Shown: positions 22,540 through 33,803, counted from the first letter of the stretch. The stretch: 64,000 nt of DNA from Sarcophilus harrisii (GCF_902635505.1 NC_045429.1:166554997-166618996), one strand, 5' to 3'. The notes: generated by a model not told the origin, from the sequence alone. Numbers and translations: made by a program.

Positions 22540-23385
22540 TTTGTTTTATTTATTTAATATTTTCCCTTAATTACATTCAAAACAATTTTTTAAAAAATAT
22601 TTGCTTCTAAAACCTTTGAATGGTAAGTTCTCTCCCTTATCTCCAACCATAATTAAAAAATTATTTGTGAAGATATATAAAACATTTCCATAAAAGTCAA
22701 ATTGTGGGGGGAAAGCTTAGGTCTACTACCCTAATGAAAATAAAAACTCTCAAAAAAAAAATTAAGTTAGAAAAAAAGAGAAAGAGGGAGAATGCTTCAG
22801 TCTGTATTCAGTGTATTCAACGAATACATTGAGACTGTATTCAGATTCAATCAGTTCCTTCTCTGGATATAGATAGGATTTTTTATCATAAAATCTTCAG
22901 AGTTGCCCTAAATGATCATACTGCTGAGAACAGCAAAGTTATTTACAGCTGATCATATTGGAACATTTCCATTACTTTGTATATAGTACATTTCACTTTG
23001 CTTGAGTCCATGGAGAACTTTCCAGATTTTTTTTTTTCTTCCTAAGAGCATCCTGCTCATCAATTCCCATAGAACAATCATTTCCATCATAAACACATAA
23101 CATTTTATTGAGCCATTTCCCAATTTATGGACATCTCCTCAATTTCTAATTTTTTTGCCCTGAGAAGAGAGCTGTTGTGAATATTTTTTGACATATAGGT
23201 CATTTTCCTTTTTTTTTTTTTTTTTTTTTTTTCAAATCTCTTTTGGTATATATGCCAAGTAGTGGTGTTGTTAGGTCAAACAAAATGCATGAATTACAGA
23301 TTATATCTTTTGATCATTTATCAATTGGGGCATGGCTCTTTATTTTTTATAAGTTTGACTCAATTAGTTCCCTCTATGTTTAAAA
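22540..23385 (-). mobile_element. L1 3' UTR, about 850 bp
   Basis: The plus strand carries reversed marsupial L1 landmarks in order: ATTTTCCCTTAATTACATTC, CAATCAGTTCCTTCTCTGGA, GATTTTTTATCATAAAATCT, ACTGCTGAGAACAGCAAAGT, GAGCATCCTGCTCATCAATT, CCCAATTTATGGACATCTCC, AGTAGTGGTGTTGTTAGG. A T-rich run interrupts it near 23210-23232. Confidence 0.85.
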
Positions 23386-23831
23386 AAAGAGGCCTTATCA
23401 AAGAAAGTAGCTTTGAAATTCTTTTGTAAATTTTTTTAATGATGAAACAAAAGTCTACCTGCCTCTTGTTTTGTTATTCCTAGACTGAATGTTCCTGAGA
23501 GGTAGAACATTCTACCTCTCTACATATTCTGTAGTTCAGTCAAATGTTATAACATAGCATTTTGGTAAAAAAAAATATCTATCTATATATATGTTTAATG
23601 GCTGTTAAGATAATTGGAATTGTATTTTTTCTTTGATCAAAGATATGTAACCAGCGGAAAAGTGTGCTGGATGTAAAAATAGAAATTTTCAAACCAACTA
23701 GGAGAAAATGGAAATTTGGGGAAAAGAATTAAATTTAAGTGTAGCTGAGCTTTTAAAACACTTGTTATTTTGTTAGGCTGGGAGCATAAGGATATTCTGG
23801 GTAATTTGGTTCAACCATAAATTATGTTTTC
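23386..23831. other. Intron, nothing recognised
   Basis: No family identified. A short ATCTATCTATATATAT patch lies near 23577. Confidence 0.4.
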
Positions 23832-24271
23832 TGTTATGAGCCAAAATTTGAAACAAGGTAAGAAGTGGAATTGAGGTGACAATGGTTAAATCTAGTTTAG
23901 CACTGATTTAATCCTACAACAAATAATGGTTTCCTAGTGATATAATGATTGGTGTATACTCAGTGTGGGGAGCATATAAGCTAGGAGCCTTAGCCAGGAT
24001 TCATTTGGAGGGAGCTAGAAGCAGAAACTGGCAGAGGCAAAGGACTGGCAATAGGAGCTCAAGCTCTTGGAACCAAAGAAAGAGATAGATCTCTAAGAAA
24101 GCTAACCAGGCCCCACACAAGGAGACAAGACTTTGAAAGAGATAATAAAGGATTTGGACTTTAACCCCTGACTACTCATGTGGTGATTACTGAACTGAAA
24201 TGAAGGCTGCCTCCAAAGACCCCAAGAAAACCTCAACAGAGAACATTACATTTTAGAGAGAACATTACAAT
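23832..24271 (+). mobile_element. Solo retroviral LTR (family A), plus strand
   Basis: Fossil solo LTR. Begins TGTTATGAGCC, has AATAAAGG at 24144-24151 and ends AGAGAACATTACA. TTTTC occurs at both flanks (23827-23831 and 24273-24277). Same family as 1952-2469 and 26301-26776; the phrase TTAATCCTACAACAAATAAT is shared with the reverse of the last. No internal retroviral region. Confidence 0.8.
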
Positions 24272-24444
24272 TTTCTATATTAAATTTAGAAGTGAAGTTT
24301 ATGTAGGCAAAAAGTACACATTTATAAAACTAATTTACTTTTAAACAGCTTAAACTTTTATTGAAGATGCTGAAGATGTTGAAGCTGCTGAAAAGGAATC
24401 TAGTATATTAATGCTTATTAGTTTATAAGATGCAGACAAACACT

Positions 24445-24535
24445 TAAGTCAGTCAATTAACAAACATTTATTAAGTGCCTATTACATGCCATACACAATT
24501 GCCTACATTATTGTGAAATAAAGACAGCTGTTTTC
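24445..24535 (-). mobile_element. L2 3' tail fragment
   Basis: Plus strand: AACAAACATTTATTAAGTGC and CTATTACATGCCATACACAA. Reversed L2 terminus. Confidence 0.6.
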
Positions 24536-24569
24536 TGGACTTACTATTTTCCAAAGTATCAAATAAATA

Positions 24570-24715
24570 TGAAGATTTACATTATATATATTTACATATA
24601 ATGTAACGTATTACATTACAATACAAATATATTAATTGTATAATAATATATACAATTATATACATTATTGTATTGTAATATAATACAAGTATTATATTAT
24701 ATATACTTGCCTCTA
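24570..24715. repeat. AT-rich hairpin sequence
   Basis: ATTACATTACAATACAA (24610-24626) pairs with TTGTATTGTAATATAAT (24668-24684) with one mismatch. Inside it AATTGTATA pairs with TATACAATT, giving a hairpin of about 75 nt in AT-rich DNA. Confidence 0.75.
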
Positions 24716-24894
24716 GAGAGAGAAATTTAAATCCTGGCTTCAATACTTCCTGGCTGTGTTTCCTCCACTCTAAAATGATTCAAGATACTGACATTTTTAG
24801 AAAAGAAGGCAAAGAGAAGAAAAGAAGAATAAAATTTATTCTGACTACTATTATTCAAAATAATAATATAATCACTAGCATGCAGTTTGTATAT

Positions 24895-25130
24895 TACTGT
24901 TATAAAATTGCTAACATTTATATAGTATTTTGAGATTTATAAGGCGACTTACAAATATCTCATTTTCTCCTGACAATAACCCTGAAAAACAAGTGCTAAT
25001 ATAATTCTCATTTTACAAAAATAAAAAGTGAGGCAGACAGAGATTAAATGATTTGCCCAAAGTCACCAGATTAGGAAATATCTGAGACCAAGTATGAATT
25101 CACATTTGACTGTTAAGTATTCTATGGTTC
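24895..25130 (-). mobile_element. MIR SINE
   Basis: Plus strand: CTAACATTTATATAGTATTT, GACAATAACCCTGAAAAACA, AATTCTCATTTTACAAAAAT, AATGATTTGCCCAAAGTCAC. Reversed MIR in full order. Confidence 0.75.
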
Positions 25131-25139
25131 TTTTAATTA

Positions 25140-25215
25140 TGTTTTTTTCTGCTAGATTGTAAGCTTCTTGAGATCAGGAATTAGGATTTTAACTTTATAT
25201 CCTCCACAGTGTCTG
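25140..25215 (+). mobile_element. L2 3' tail scrap
   Basis: CTAGATTGTAAGCTTCTTGA, GATCAGGAATTAGG, CCACAGTGTCTGGCA. Confidence 0.55.
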
Positions 25216-25394
25216 GCATCAAAGAGCCATGCTGCTATAAATACATGCCTTTGTGAGTCTCATCAGAACCTATGTTGACATCAATTGGTACTTAGACATC
25301 AAAATCTACATTAATTTTAGCTTGAACCTTTTATACATACACATAAAAAGAAAAAAATGAAGAATAGTTAGAGTACTTCTTTTTTGATTAGTTG

Positions 25395-25760
25395 AATCAT
25401 GGAATCTTAGAACTGAAAGGGTCTCAAAAATCACTTTTTCAATTATAGATAATTTCAACTAGGTGGCACAGTGGACAAGCATCAGGTCTACATCAGAAAG
25501 AATTGAATTCAAATCCTGACAGTGATACTTACTATCTGTGTAACCCTTGGCAAATCACTTAACCCTGTTTGCCTTGGTTTTCTTATCTATAATATGAAGT
25601 AGAAAAGGAAATGGTTATCCATTCCTCGGTTTTTTTTTCCAAGAAAAACCCAAATGGAGTCACAAAGAATTCAATGTGACTGAAAAGGGACTGAACAAAA
25701 TTTTATAAATAAGGAAGCTGAGACCCAATGATGTGTATAACTTTGTTAAAATAACACATC
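25395..25760 (-). mobile_element. MIR-related SINE, split by a younger SINE
   Basis: Plus strand left piece ACTGAAAGGGTCTCAAAAAT (about 25410-25450), right piece AGGAAGCTGAGACCCAATGA (about 25701-25760). The MAR1-like SINE at 25452-25700 lies between. A near-identical copy of the right piece is at 26847-26905. Confidence 0.6.
25452..25700 (+). mobile_element. MAR1-like SINE (nested)
   Basis: AACTAGGTGGCACAGTGGAC head, GAATTGAATTCAAATCCTGA, CTTGGCAAATCACTTAACCC, and the tail CCAAGAAAAACCCAAATGGA, GTCACAAAGAATTC, GACTGAAAAGGGACTGAACA. Full length, flanked by imperfect TTATAGATAA/TTATAAATAA copies. Confidence 0.85.
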
Positions 25761-26300
25761 TTGTAGAGAAGCCCTTTAGTTCAGGTTCTGATATAAAATC
25801 ATGTTAATTTGAAGATCAGTTTTCAAAATAACTTGGGGAAAAAAACAAGGATAAATCTTTCAATGCTTTGATTCTGCCTCTAAGGTTCATTCTGGCAGAA
25901 AGAAAATTCTAGGAATGGAAGAAGGGAAAGAAAACAGTCCGAGAATAGTAGTCATGAGGAGTGAAAGGTGAAGAAAAATTAAAAGGAAACAGATGGTAAA
26001 GAAATAGCTTTTAAAAATACATAATATTTACTTTACCAGGTCTCAAAAATGACAGTTTTGATTGACATGGATAGAAATAAAGAAATAATGGAAAAAGAAA
26101 AGGTAGGTATTAAAGTATGGAAGGATGGATTTTCATAGCAAAATGTATGAAAAAATATGCCACTGAATGTTCATATTACAAATGAATTATTCATCTTTTT
26201 TGTATAATTTGACCATTCCTTCATCAAACAAACGAACCATTAATAGCAGTTGCACCATTTGGATGGCCTGAGTTTTAATCGCCATTCTACTAAAGCTAGA
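25761..26300. other. Intron, nothing recognised
   Basis: A/G-rich, no repeat or exon identified. Confidence 0.4.
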
Positions 26301-26776
26301 TATAATATTCTTCTCTAAAATATAATGTTCTCTGGGAGCAGATTTCTTGGGGGGAATTCTGGAGGCAGCCTTCATTTCAGTTCAGTAATCACAAGGGCAG
26401 CCATGGATTAAAGTCCAAATCCTTTATTGTCTCTTTCTAAGTCTTGTCTCCTTCCTTGGGCCTGGTTAGCTTTCTTAGGGGCCTATCTCTCTCTTTGGTT
26501 CTGAGAGCTCCTGGTGCTAAACCTTTGCCTCTGCGAGCTTCAGCCTCCAGCTAGCACAAAGGTGGAAGATGGAATGGATCTGTCTCCTCCTCCAAGAGCT
26601 TCTAGTGGGCTTGTCTGTCTGGCCTGAGAGCTTCTTGCTTATATGCTGTAGAGTATACATCAATCATTATTTCACTAGGAAACCATTATTTGTTGTAGGA
26701 TTAAATCAATGCTAGACTAGATTTAACTACTGTCTCCTCAATTCTACTTACTTAGCACCTTGTAAGAATCATAACA
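26301..26776 (-). mobile_element. Solo retroviral LTR (family A), minus strand
   Basis: Fossil solo LTR, reverse orientation. Plus strand contains TCTCTGGGAGCAGATTTCTT and the reversed poly(A) signal TTTATT at 26423-26428, and it ends CCTTGTAAGAATCATAACA. Same family as 1952-2469 and 23832-24271. GCTA-like bases flank it. No internal region. Confidence 0.75.
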
Positions 26777-26783
26777 GCTACAA

Positions 26784-26846
26784 CCTTTACTGAACCAGTG
26801 ATTAAAAATGGATAACATAGATTTATTGTTACTGGTTCAGTAAAGG
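26784..26846. repeat. Perfect 16-bp inverted repeat (hairpin)
   Basis: CCTTTACTGAACCAGT at 26784-26799 is the exact reverse complement of ACTGGTTCAGTAAAGG at 26831-26846, with a 31-nt loop. It begins 8 bp after the LTR end and stops where a duplicate of 25.7-kb sequence begins. Confidence 0.9.
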
Positions 26847-26905
26847 GTTTATAGATAAAGAAGCTGAGACCCAATGATGTGTATAACTTTGTTAAAATAA
26901 CAAAG
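26847..26905. repeat. Local duplicate of 25700-25758
   Basis: AAGCTGAGACCCAATGATGT followed by GTATAACTTTGTTAAAATAA occurs both here and at 25713-25753. The match includes SINE-derived bases in the same non-consensus form, so this looks like a local copy and not an independent SINE insertion. Confidence 0.75.
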
Positions 26906-27565
26906 TTGAGTTGAGGTTTTTTTTTTTTTTCAGGAGATTATCTTTTTGATTTCCATGTTTATATGTATGCATAAATATACATGCACCAATTTGACTACTT
27001 TGGTTGTACCACAAATTATTTTATTGCTATGTCAAAATATAAGCAACATTTTAAAAATTACCATGAAATAATTCTGTTGTTTTTGAGGAAATGTAGTGGC
27101 AGCTTATTGCTGTTATATAGGTAAAGACAATCAAATTGCTTTTTATTGCTTTAGAGTGATACATTTTAACAGGGTGGAGACCTTTAAAAACAGAGGAATC
27201 AATCTGTTTAGATTTTAAAAGTGTTGGTTATGATGAGATAATATGACTAAAGAAGGAATCTTGAAAGAGATTTTGAGGAGTTTTTCATTGGTAAAAATAG
27301 AGTAAGTTAGAATATTTTATTTTGTAAAAATGCAAAGTTGTTATAATTCATTCATTCAATAAAATCTTATTATATGGAACATACTGGAGAGAAGAAAGAA
27401 AACATAAGACAGAATAAGGTACTCATCCTCAAGGAATTTGCAAACTACATGGTTGATAAAATATTATACTACTGACCTTTCACTATAGTCCAGCAACCAT
27501 TTTCTAGAGCAATGAACCATGGAGTGCATGCAACAGGAGAAAATGGAATTAAATGTTCTAATATT
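26906..27565. other. Intron, nothing recognised
   Basis: T-rich start (near 26920), then AT-rich unassigned sequence. Confidence 0.4.
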
Positions 27566-27569
27566 TCCA

Positions 27570-29100
27570 TTGTTAAAAAATGATCAGTTTCCAATAAATT
27601 GGGTATGCAATTAAAAAAAAAAACTAGAAAAAGAGCAAAACAAAAATTTGCAATTAAATACCAAAGTGGAAATTCTAAAACTTAAAGGTGACAATAATAA
27701 AATTGAGTATAAGAAACTATAAAATCATTAAATAAAACAAGAAGTTGGTCTTGCAAAAAATCAATAAAATAAATAAAGCACTAGTTAATGTGATAAATAA
27801 GAAAACCAAATTACTAGTATCAAAAATGAAAAGGGTGAATATATCACTAATGGAGATGAAATCAAAGCAATTGTTAGAAGTTATCTTGCCCAATTATAGG
27901 CTAATAAATTGAACAATTTGAATGAAACAGAAAAACATTTACAACAATATAAACTGATTAGATTAGCAGAAAAGGAAATAGAATATCTAAAATAGGATTA
28001 ATTTGGAAAAAGAAATTGAACAGACTATAATGAGCTTCCTAAGGAAAAAAGCTTCAGAATGAGATAGATTTACAAGTGATTTCTATAATCATTTAAAAAT
28101 TAACTATTTTCAGTAATAAAAAATTATTTGGAATAATAGGTAAAGCAAAAGTACTACCAAACTTCAATTATGAAATAGTGTTGACACCTAAACCAGAAAG
28201 AATAAAAAAGAAAATTATAGACTAACTTCATTGGTGAATATGGATGCAAAAATTCTAAATAAAATACTAGCTAAAAAACAACAATATGTCACAAAGATTA
28301 TACATGGTGACCAAGTGGGATTTATATCAGGAATGCAGGGATAGTTTAACATAAGAAAATCTATAAACATAATTGAGTATATCAATCACAAAAGTAACAA
28401 AAATCATATGATAATATTAATAAATGCAGAAAACCTTTTTGATAAAATACACTTTTTTTTTCACTTTTCGTCTCATTTTTCTTACACACTGTGATAAACA
28501 TGGAAATTTGTTTAGAAGAATTACAGGTTTAACCAATATCAAGAATTGCTATCTTGGAGAGGTAGGAGGAGAGAAGAGAGGAAGAAAAATTTGGAACACA
28601 AGATTTTGCAAAGGTGAATGTTGAAAATGCATGTATTTGAAAAAATAAAATACTATTTAAAAAAAATACAGTACTCTTTCCTATTAAAAAACACTTGAAA
28701 GCATAGGTATAAATAATTTTTTCCTTAAAATGATAAGATTCACCTAAAACCATCAGCAAGCATTATTTGTAATGGGGATAAGCTAGAAGCCTTTGCAGTA
28801 AGATCAGGAATGAAACAGATGCATATTATTATCAGTATTATTCAAAATTGTATCAGAAATACTAGGAACAGCCACAAGAGAAGAAAAAGAAATTGAAGGA
28901 ATCTGAATGGGCAATCTCTTTTCACAGATGACATAATGTGCGCTAGAGATTCAATTAAAAATTAGTTGAAACAATAATTTTAGCAAAGTAGAAGATATAA
29001 AACAAACACATAAATCGTTAGTATTTCTATATCAACAAAACTCTATAAGAAGAGATAGTAAGAGATACCCATTTAAAATAACTGCTACATTTTTTCCAGT
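27570..29100 (+). mobile_element. L1 LINE ORF2 fossil (reverse-transcriptase region)
   Basis: Sense-strand L1 ORF2 remnant. Landmarks in order: ACCAAAGTGGAAATTCTAAA, CTAGTATCAAAAATGAAAAG, GTTATCTTGCCCAATTATAG, ACACCTAAACCAGAAAGA, TTCATTGGTGAATATGGATG, CAAGTGGGATTTATATCAGG, AATGCAGGG, and the active-site region TCTTTTCACAGATGACATAA, which reads LFTDDIM in place of the L1 LFADD motif. Many stops and frame changes; dead. A later L1 3' end at 28453-28662 splits it. Confidence 0.85.
28453..28662 (+). mobile_element. L1 3' end nested in L1 ORF2
   Basis: GAAGAATTACAGGTTTAACC, TTGGAACACAAGATTTTGCA, AAGGTGAATGTTGAAAATG, an AATAAAATACTATTTAAAA tail and poly(A). Flanked by AAAATACAC on the left and AAAATACAG on the right, a probable target duplication. 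It is the sense version of the ends at 1526 and 57235. Confidence 0.8.
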
Positions 29101-31940
29101 AACATTTGATATTCTTGATTTTTTGTTCTTTCAAATGAATTTTTAAATTAACTTTTTCTACCTCAAAAATAGTTTTGGCAATTTAATTGAGATTTTATTG
29201 AGGGTTCATACTTGAATATTCCATTTCCACTAAGATATTAGTCTACTTAGAAGATTTTTACTCTGTTGCCGACATTAACTATGAAACAGAAGAGAACAGT
29301 CTCTTCCTTCAAGGAGCTCATGGTCAAATTGTACAAATTCAGCTTAATTTTGGCTTTTATGCTTTTAATTTATTACTATTTGTCTAATATGCTCCCAAAT
29401 CTGGACACCATACCCTTTCTCTTATGTGTAATGAATCTTATTAGTTGATTTGATCAGGTTTCAGTAGTGATCTATTTTCAGTTGACCACCCTCTCTTTTC
29501 CACTGTCTCCAAGTATATTCTAAAATATTTGGAGCATTCCTTCTGTTCCATTTTAAAAGTAAGAACTATGCACCTATTTTATTTTCTATACCCCAATAAT
29601 ATAAAATTTTAAGAGAGACAATTTTTTTTTCCTTGGGAAAAGGAGCAGGGTAATTGGATATCCATATTTTATCTACTAAGTAACAAAAAAATTGTTAAAG
29701 TTAAGAATTGTTTACCCCCAATATCTAAGTATAATGTATTTGTTATGGTAATAAAACTAATTATGAAATAACACAATTGAAAAAATATTCATGAGTCAGT
29801 TTTCTCCATCTAATAAAATAATAAATAGAATGGGACTGGAAGATAAAAGTTAAGACCATTATTTCCTTCAAAGTAAGATTGTTAAACAGAAGGGAAATCA
29901 CAACATTAAAAAACTTTGTAGATTGATCCTAGATCTCTATTATTTGGAGTAAATTTCCTTAATTGTGGATAAGTAGATATTAACTACTACAAAGACAAAT
30001 ATAGGAAGAAATATAGTGCAGTTCTTTTGAGCACAGACTCTTCATTCTAAAGACTTGGGCTCAAATTCTAGTTCTACCTCTATTATTAGTATAGCAGTAT
30101 TACTATTACTAGTTTACTATGCTAGTATATTACTAAACTAGTAATATATATTAGTATATACTCTATATTATACCATACTATACATTGTATCATATATACT
30201 ACATAAAATAATATGTATACTACATAATGTCATATGTTTCATTAAATAGTATTCTAATATAGTAATTGTGACTTTGGACTAATCACAATTTCCATAATCC
30301 TGAGCAAATTGAGGGTCCAGGACTAAGTAGTTGTTGAGGATTCTTGCTGATAGGATTTTATGATCTTAAGACTTAAGAATCTTAGAGATTTGACTGTGCC
30401 TTAAACATAACTTTATATACAATAAATTTTATTAAGTTCCTGTTGTATACAAAATACTGTGCTTGGGAGGTATAAAATTTAGATAAGAAAGCATTCTATG
30501 CTTTCTGGAAGTTTAAAATGCTTTTAAACAAAGATAGTTGTAATGATTTACTTTGTTTTGTATTATGATATTGAAAAGGGAAGGTAATTTTGTATTAGAG
30601 AACCATGAATGGTTTCATAGAGATGATGGCATTTTAGATGTGTTTTTAAAAATAGGTAGGAATTCAAATGGCAAATAGGGGAGAAGGCAAAGAAAAGGAG
30701 AAGGTATTTATTAAAAAAAAATCCCAGAATATATGTAGGCATTGGGGATTACAGTAGTCCAGTTTGACTGCAGTATAAAATGCATGGAGGAGAATAATAT
30801 GAGAAAAGTCTGGAAAAAGTAGAGTGATATTATTTGTATTCCCTAGCAACTATAGGAAAAGTTAATAAAAATTTTTGCAAAATTTTAAAGGTATAAGTAA
30901 TCAAAATATAACATGAATCTAATATTTAGGATCAATATTCCATATGTAAAACTTTATGTATTATGAATATGAAGTAATGTAAGTTCCTTCAGGGTACTAA
31001 GTGGTGTATTGGCAAATGTTTAACAAGTTGTTCTTTGTGTGTGTGTGTGGAAAGTAGACATGATACACTTTTAAGTTTAATTTACATTATCAACATTTTA
31101 TCAGATCTTTCTTAAATCTAGACAATCAACAAAATAAATCAAGTACAAATTTGTTAATTTTTGCTCACACCATAAATTCTCACACTAAAAATATAACCAT
31201 TTCTTCATATGTTTGAGTTGGCTTCAGTATAATCCACAATTATATTTTAGATTTCATTTTTACTAACCTAGCCACTAATACCTTGAATTAGCATTAAAAA
31301 AATTAGGAAAATAAACTATCATTAAAATACTTGTTGCTAGATTTGCTACTTCAAGCAGCCAACCACCATCACAACCTAACATTGATGTTGCGATTCAGGT
31401 GTTCCAGAAACTTTTTTTTCTCTACTATTGGGTAATATTTTGACCCCATTAACTCTGAAAACCAAGAAAACAGTTGATTTGTTTGCATTTGAAAAGGAAA
31501 AAAAAATTGATTCTCTGCAAGCAGCTGTTTTCAACACAGCTGAATCTAAGAATATTACTAGATTCCCCTGGATTTCTCTTATTGTATGTATTGCTTGTTT
31601 CTCATAGCACCCAAAGTATAATGATTTATTTTGCAAATACTAATCATTTTTATGGCCTTTCACACAGAAGTATTTCCTGTGGTGTAAAATTGAGCAAGGC
31701 AGCAAGGGAAAAAAAAAGAAATCTTGACAGTTAATTGCATTCTGTGTGTAAAGCAATTACTCCTATCAGCAGGTGGTGAATTTACTAATACTGAAAAGCC
31801 TTAAAAGTCAGCTGTGGGTTTGGAAATAGCAGTGTAATTCGAATGTGGTTCCTCCCTAGATAGGTTAAAAAATGTGTAAAATATGTGGGAAGAATCAGTT
31901 TTGCATTTTAAATAATACTACATTGGGCTGTGTAATATGG
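29101..31940. other. Intron without recognised elements
   Basis: AT-rich, 2.8 kb. Notable only for the hairpin-prone AT block at 30085-30250 (ATTACTAGTTTA at 30105-30116 mirrored by TAAACTAGTAAT at 30134-30145), an L2 tail-like scrap around 30420-30475 (AAATTTTATTAAGTTCCTGT) and a short (TG)n at 31018-31030. Confidence 0.45.
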
Positions 31941-31941
31941 T

Positions 31942-32100
31942 AAAAAAAAAAAAAAAAAAATTGGATTTGGAATTAGAAGCCTTAGATTCAAATCCAGGTC
32001 ACTTATTTCCTGCATAACCTTGGACAAATCATTTCCCTACTCTGGGCCTTGGGTTTCTCATTTCTAATGGGAAGAGTTTGGTCCAAATGAACTCTTAGTA
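31942..32100 (+). mobile_element. MIR-type SINE fragment after an A run
   Basis: A18 run at about 31943-31960, then TTGGAATTAGAAGCCTTAGA, TTCAAATCCAGGTCACTTAT, CTTGGACAAATCATTTCCCT, TCATTTCTAATGGGAAGAG. Confidence 0.65.
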
Positions 32101-32724
32101 GCTTTTCTCTTTGCTTTTATGCTCAACAGTTTTTATTTTATGTCACAATCCAAATTAGAAAGTACAGAACAGAAAAAAATGCCCATATCCTCATTATTGT
32201 ACAAACTATCATTTGGGTGGCTCTGTTCTAATCAAATCTACAATACGCTAGTATTTTAGGAAGTCATATCTTGATTTTGGAGACAATAGGGAAATGATTG
32301 GCCCCTGTCTCTAACTTGCTCATAATTAGAGTGGGAGCCAGGAGGTTCCATTATAAGCAGGAGGTAAAAGTATAGAATCAACATGGTACTTATCTAGACT
32401 TATCCTCATGGGATTTCTTGGGTATTTGGGCCTCATTCCTTTTAATGTCTGAGCATTTTTAAAAATTTTTCCTCATGCACACTTCAGTATTTCTTTTTTC
32501 TGCTTTCAATACTTCTTGTTACCTTGGTTAGAAATAACCTCTTGCCCTAGATCATGGTTTCGTTGGTTGTTTTTTCCCATCCACTTTCAATTGTTTCTTT
32601 GGTAATTTTCCTTTCATTGTCTTCACTTATGTTAAGGCTTAGCAGCAGGAATATATTGTTGTTTCTGTACAGTTAAAATTCAGGCTGTTTTCATCTCCCA
32701 CACTAAATTTATATTCATAGAAAT
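32101..32724. other. Intron, nothing recognised
   Basis: No repeat or exon pattern identified. Confidence 0.4.
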
Positions 32725-32870
32725 TGGTTTGAATTCTGGCCCAACCCCTTACTAGCTTTGGAACAAATCCCTTCACCTCTCTTGGGCCTCAGTTTCCTCA
32801 CATATAAAATGAGGAGATTGGACAAGTTGACTTTGAAGGTTCCATTTCAGTTCCAGACATATTATCCTTT
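32725..32870 (+). mobile_element. MIR-type SINE
   Basis: GGTTTGAATTCTGGCCCAAC, TTGGGCCTCAGTTTCCTCAC, ATATAAAATGAGGAGATTGG. Confidence 0.7.
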
Positions 32871-33034
32871 AGTTCTCTCAATCTGAAAATAAGATTTTTC
32901 CTCATCATTTCAGTCTTTATTTATCCATCTCTTGATAAATCCCTCATTAACAGCTTCTCTCCCACCTGTAGCCAAGTCAGAGAAGAAACTTTTCATGTTT
33001 AGCTCTACATATTCAGCTGAGAGATACTTTCTTC

Positions 33035-33509
33035 TGTTATGCCACAGTCTCCTTAAACTGTTCTTTCTCAGTTTCCCTGCATTAGTTTCCTTGAATTATA
33101 TCTCCATTGTCCTGAGTGCTGGTATGCACCGCCCCCCCCCTTTTTTTCCTGTTCATTAGGGTTGCACTACCCCCTCTAAACATTCCAAAAGATAAGGCTA
33201 TCTCGGATACCTAATTGACATCTTTATTTCTGTTTGTTCAGACATCTTGACTCTGGCCCTAGTAAGAATTTATAATTTTCCCCCATCTTGCTAGAACCAA
33301 ATTTATGGTCCTGAAATTTCCTGCTCTTTGCTTCCTGCCTTTTTTTCTTTTCTTACTAGAGTCCTATTAAAAAAAAAACCTGGGATTCCCACATTCACCA
33401 CTAGATACTTTGAGATGAGAGTCCTGTCCAGTCAATCAATGAAGCTCTCTAATAATAAAATATTAAAACTCTCTAATCTCTATCTTGCCTCAGTTTCTCT
33501 GGCACTACA
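33035..33509 (+). mobile_element. Solo retroviral LTR (family B)
   Basis: Fossil solo LTR. TGTTATGCCACAG at the start, AATAAA at 33454-33459, then CTCTCTAATCTCTATCTTGC and CACTACA at the end. Same family as 18054-18474 but clearly diverged from it. No internal retroviral sequence. Confidence 0.8.
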
Positions 33510-33601
33510 CGTCTACCTTTTTGTTATATAAACTATAAAATAAATCTGCATTATACAATCTTTATTCTGTCCATTTGATCAATTGAGATCTCCTTAAGAG
33601 G

Positions 33602-33803
33602 AAGACTACTATATATATATTATTTTTTTTATTTTTTATTTATTTATTTTTTTTGCTGAGGCAAGTACGTTTAAGTGACTTGTCTAAGATCACACAACTA
33701 GTAAGTGTTAAGTGTCTGACGCCAGATTTGAACTCGGGTCCTCCTGACTTCAAGGCTGGTGCTCTATCTACTGCACCACCTAGCTGTCCCAAGACTACTA
33801 TAT
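33602..33803 (-). mobile_element. SINE head with perfect 13-bp target duplication
   Basis: AAGACTACTATAT at 33602-33614 and again at 33791-33803 brackets a reversed tRNA-type SINE head (GTGACTTGTCTAAGATCACA, ATTTGAACTCGGGTCCTCCT, GCTCTATCTACTGCACCACC, TAGCTGTCCC) with a T-rich start. The intact duplication and good match make it among the youngest insertions here. Confidence 0.9.

Noticed and set aside
21618-26776. A single provirus bounded by the LTRs
   Set aside because: The LTRs are of different families or opposite orientation, and no gag, pol or env-like sequence lies between them.
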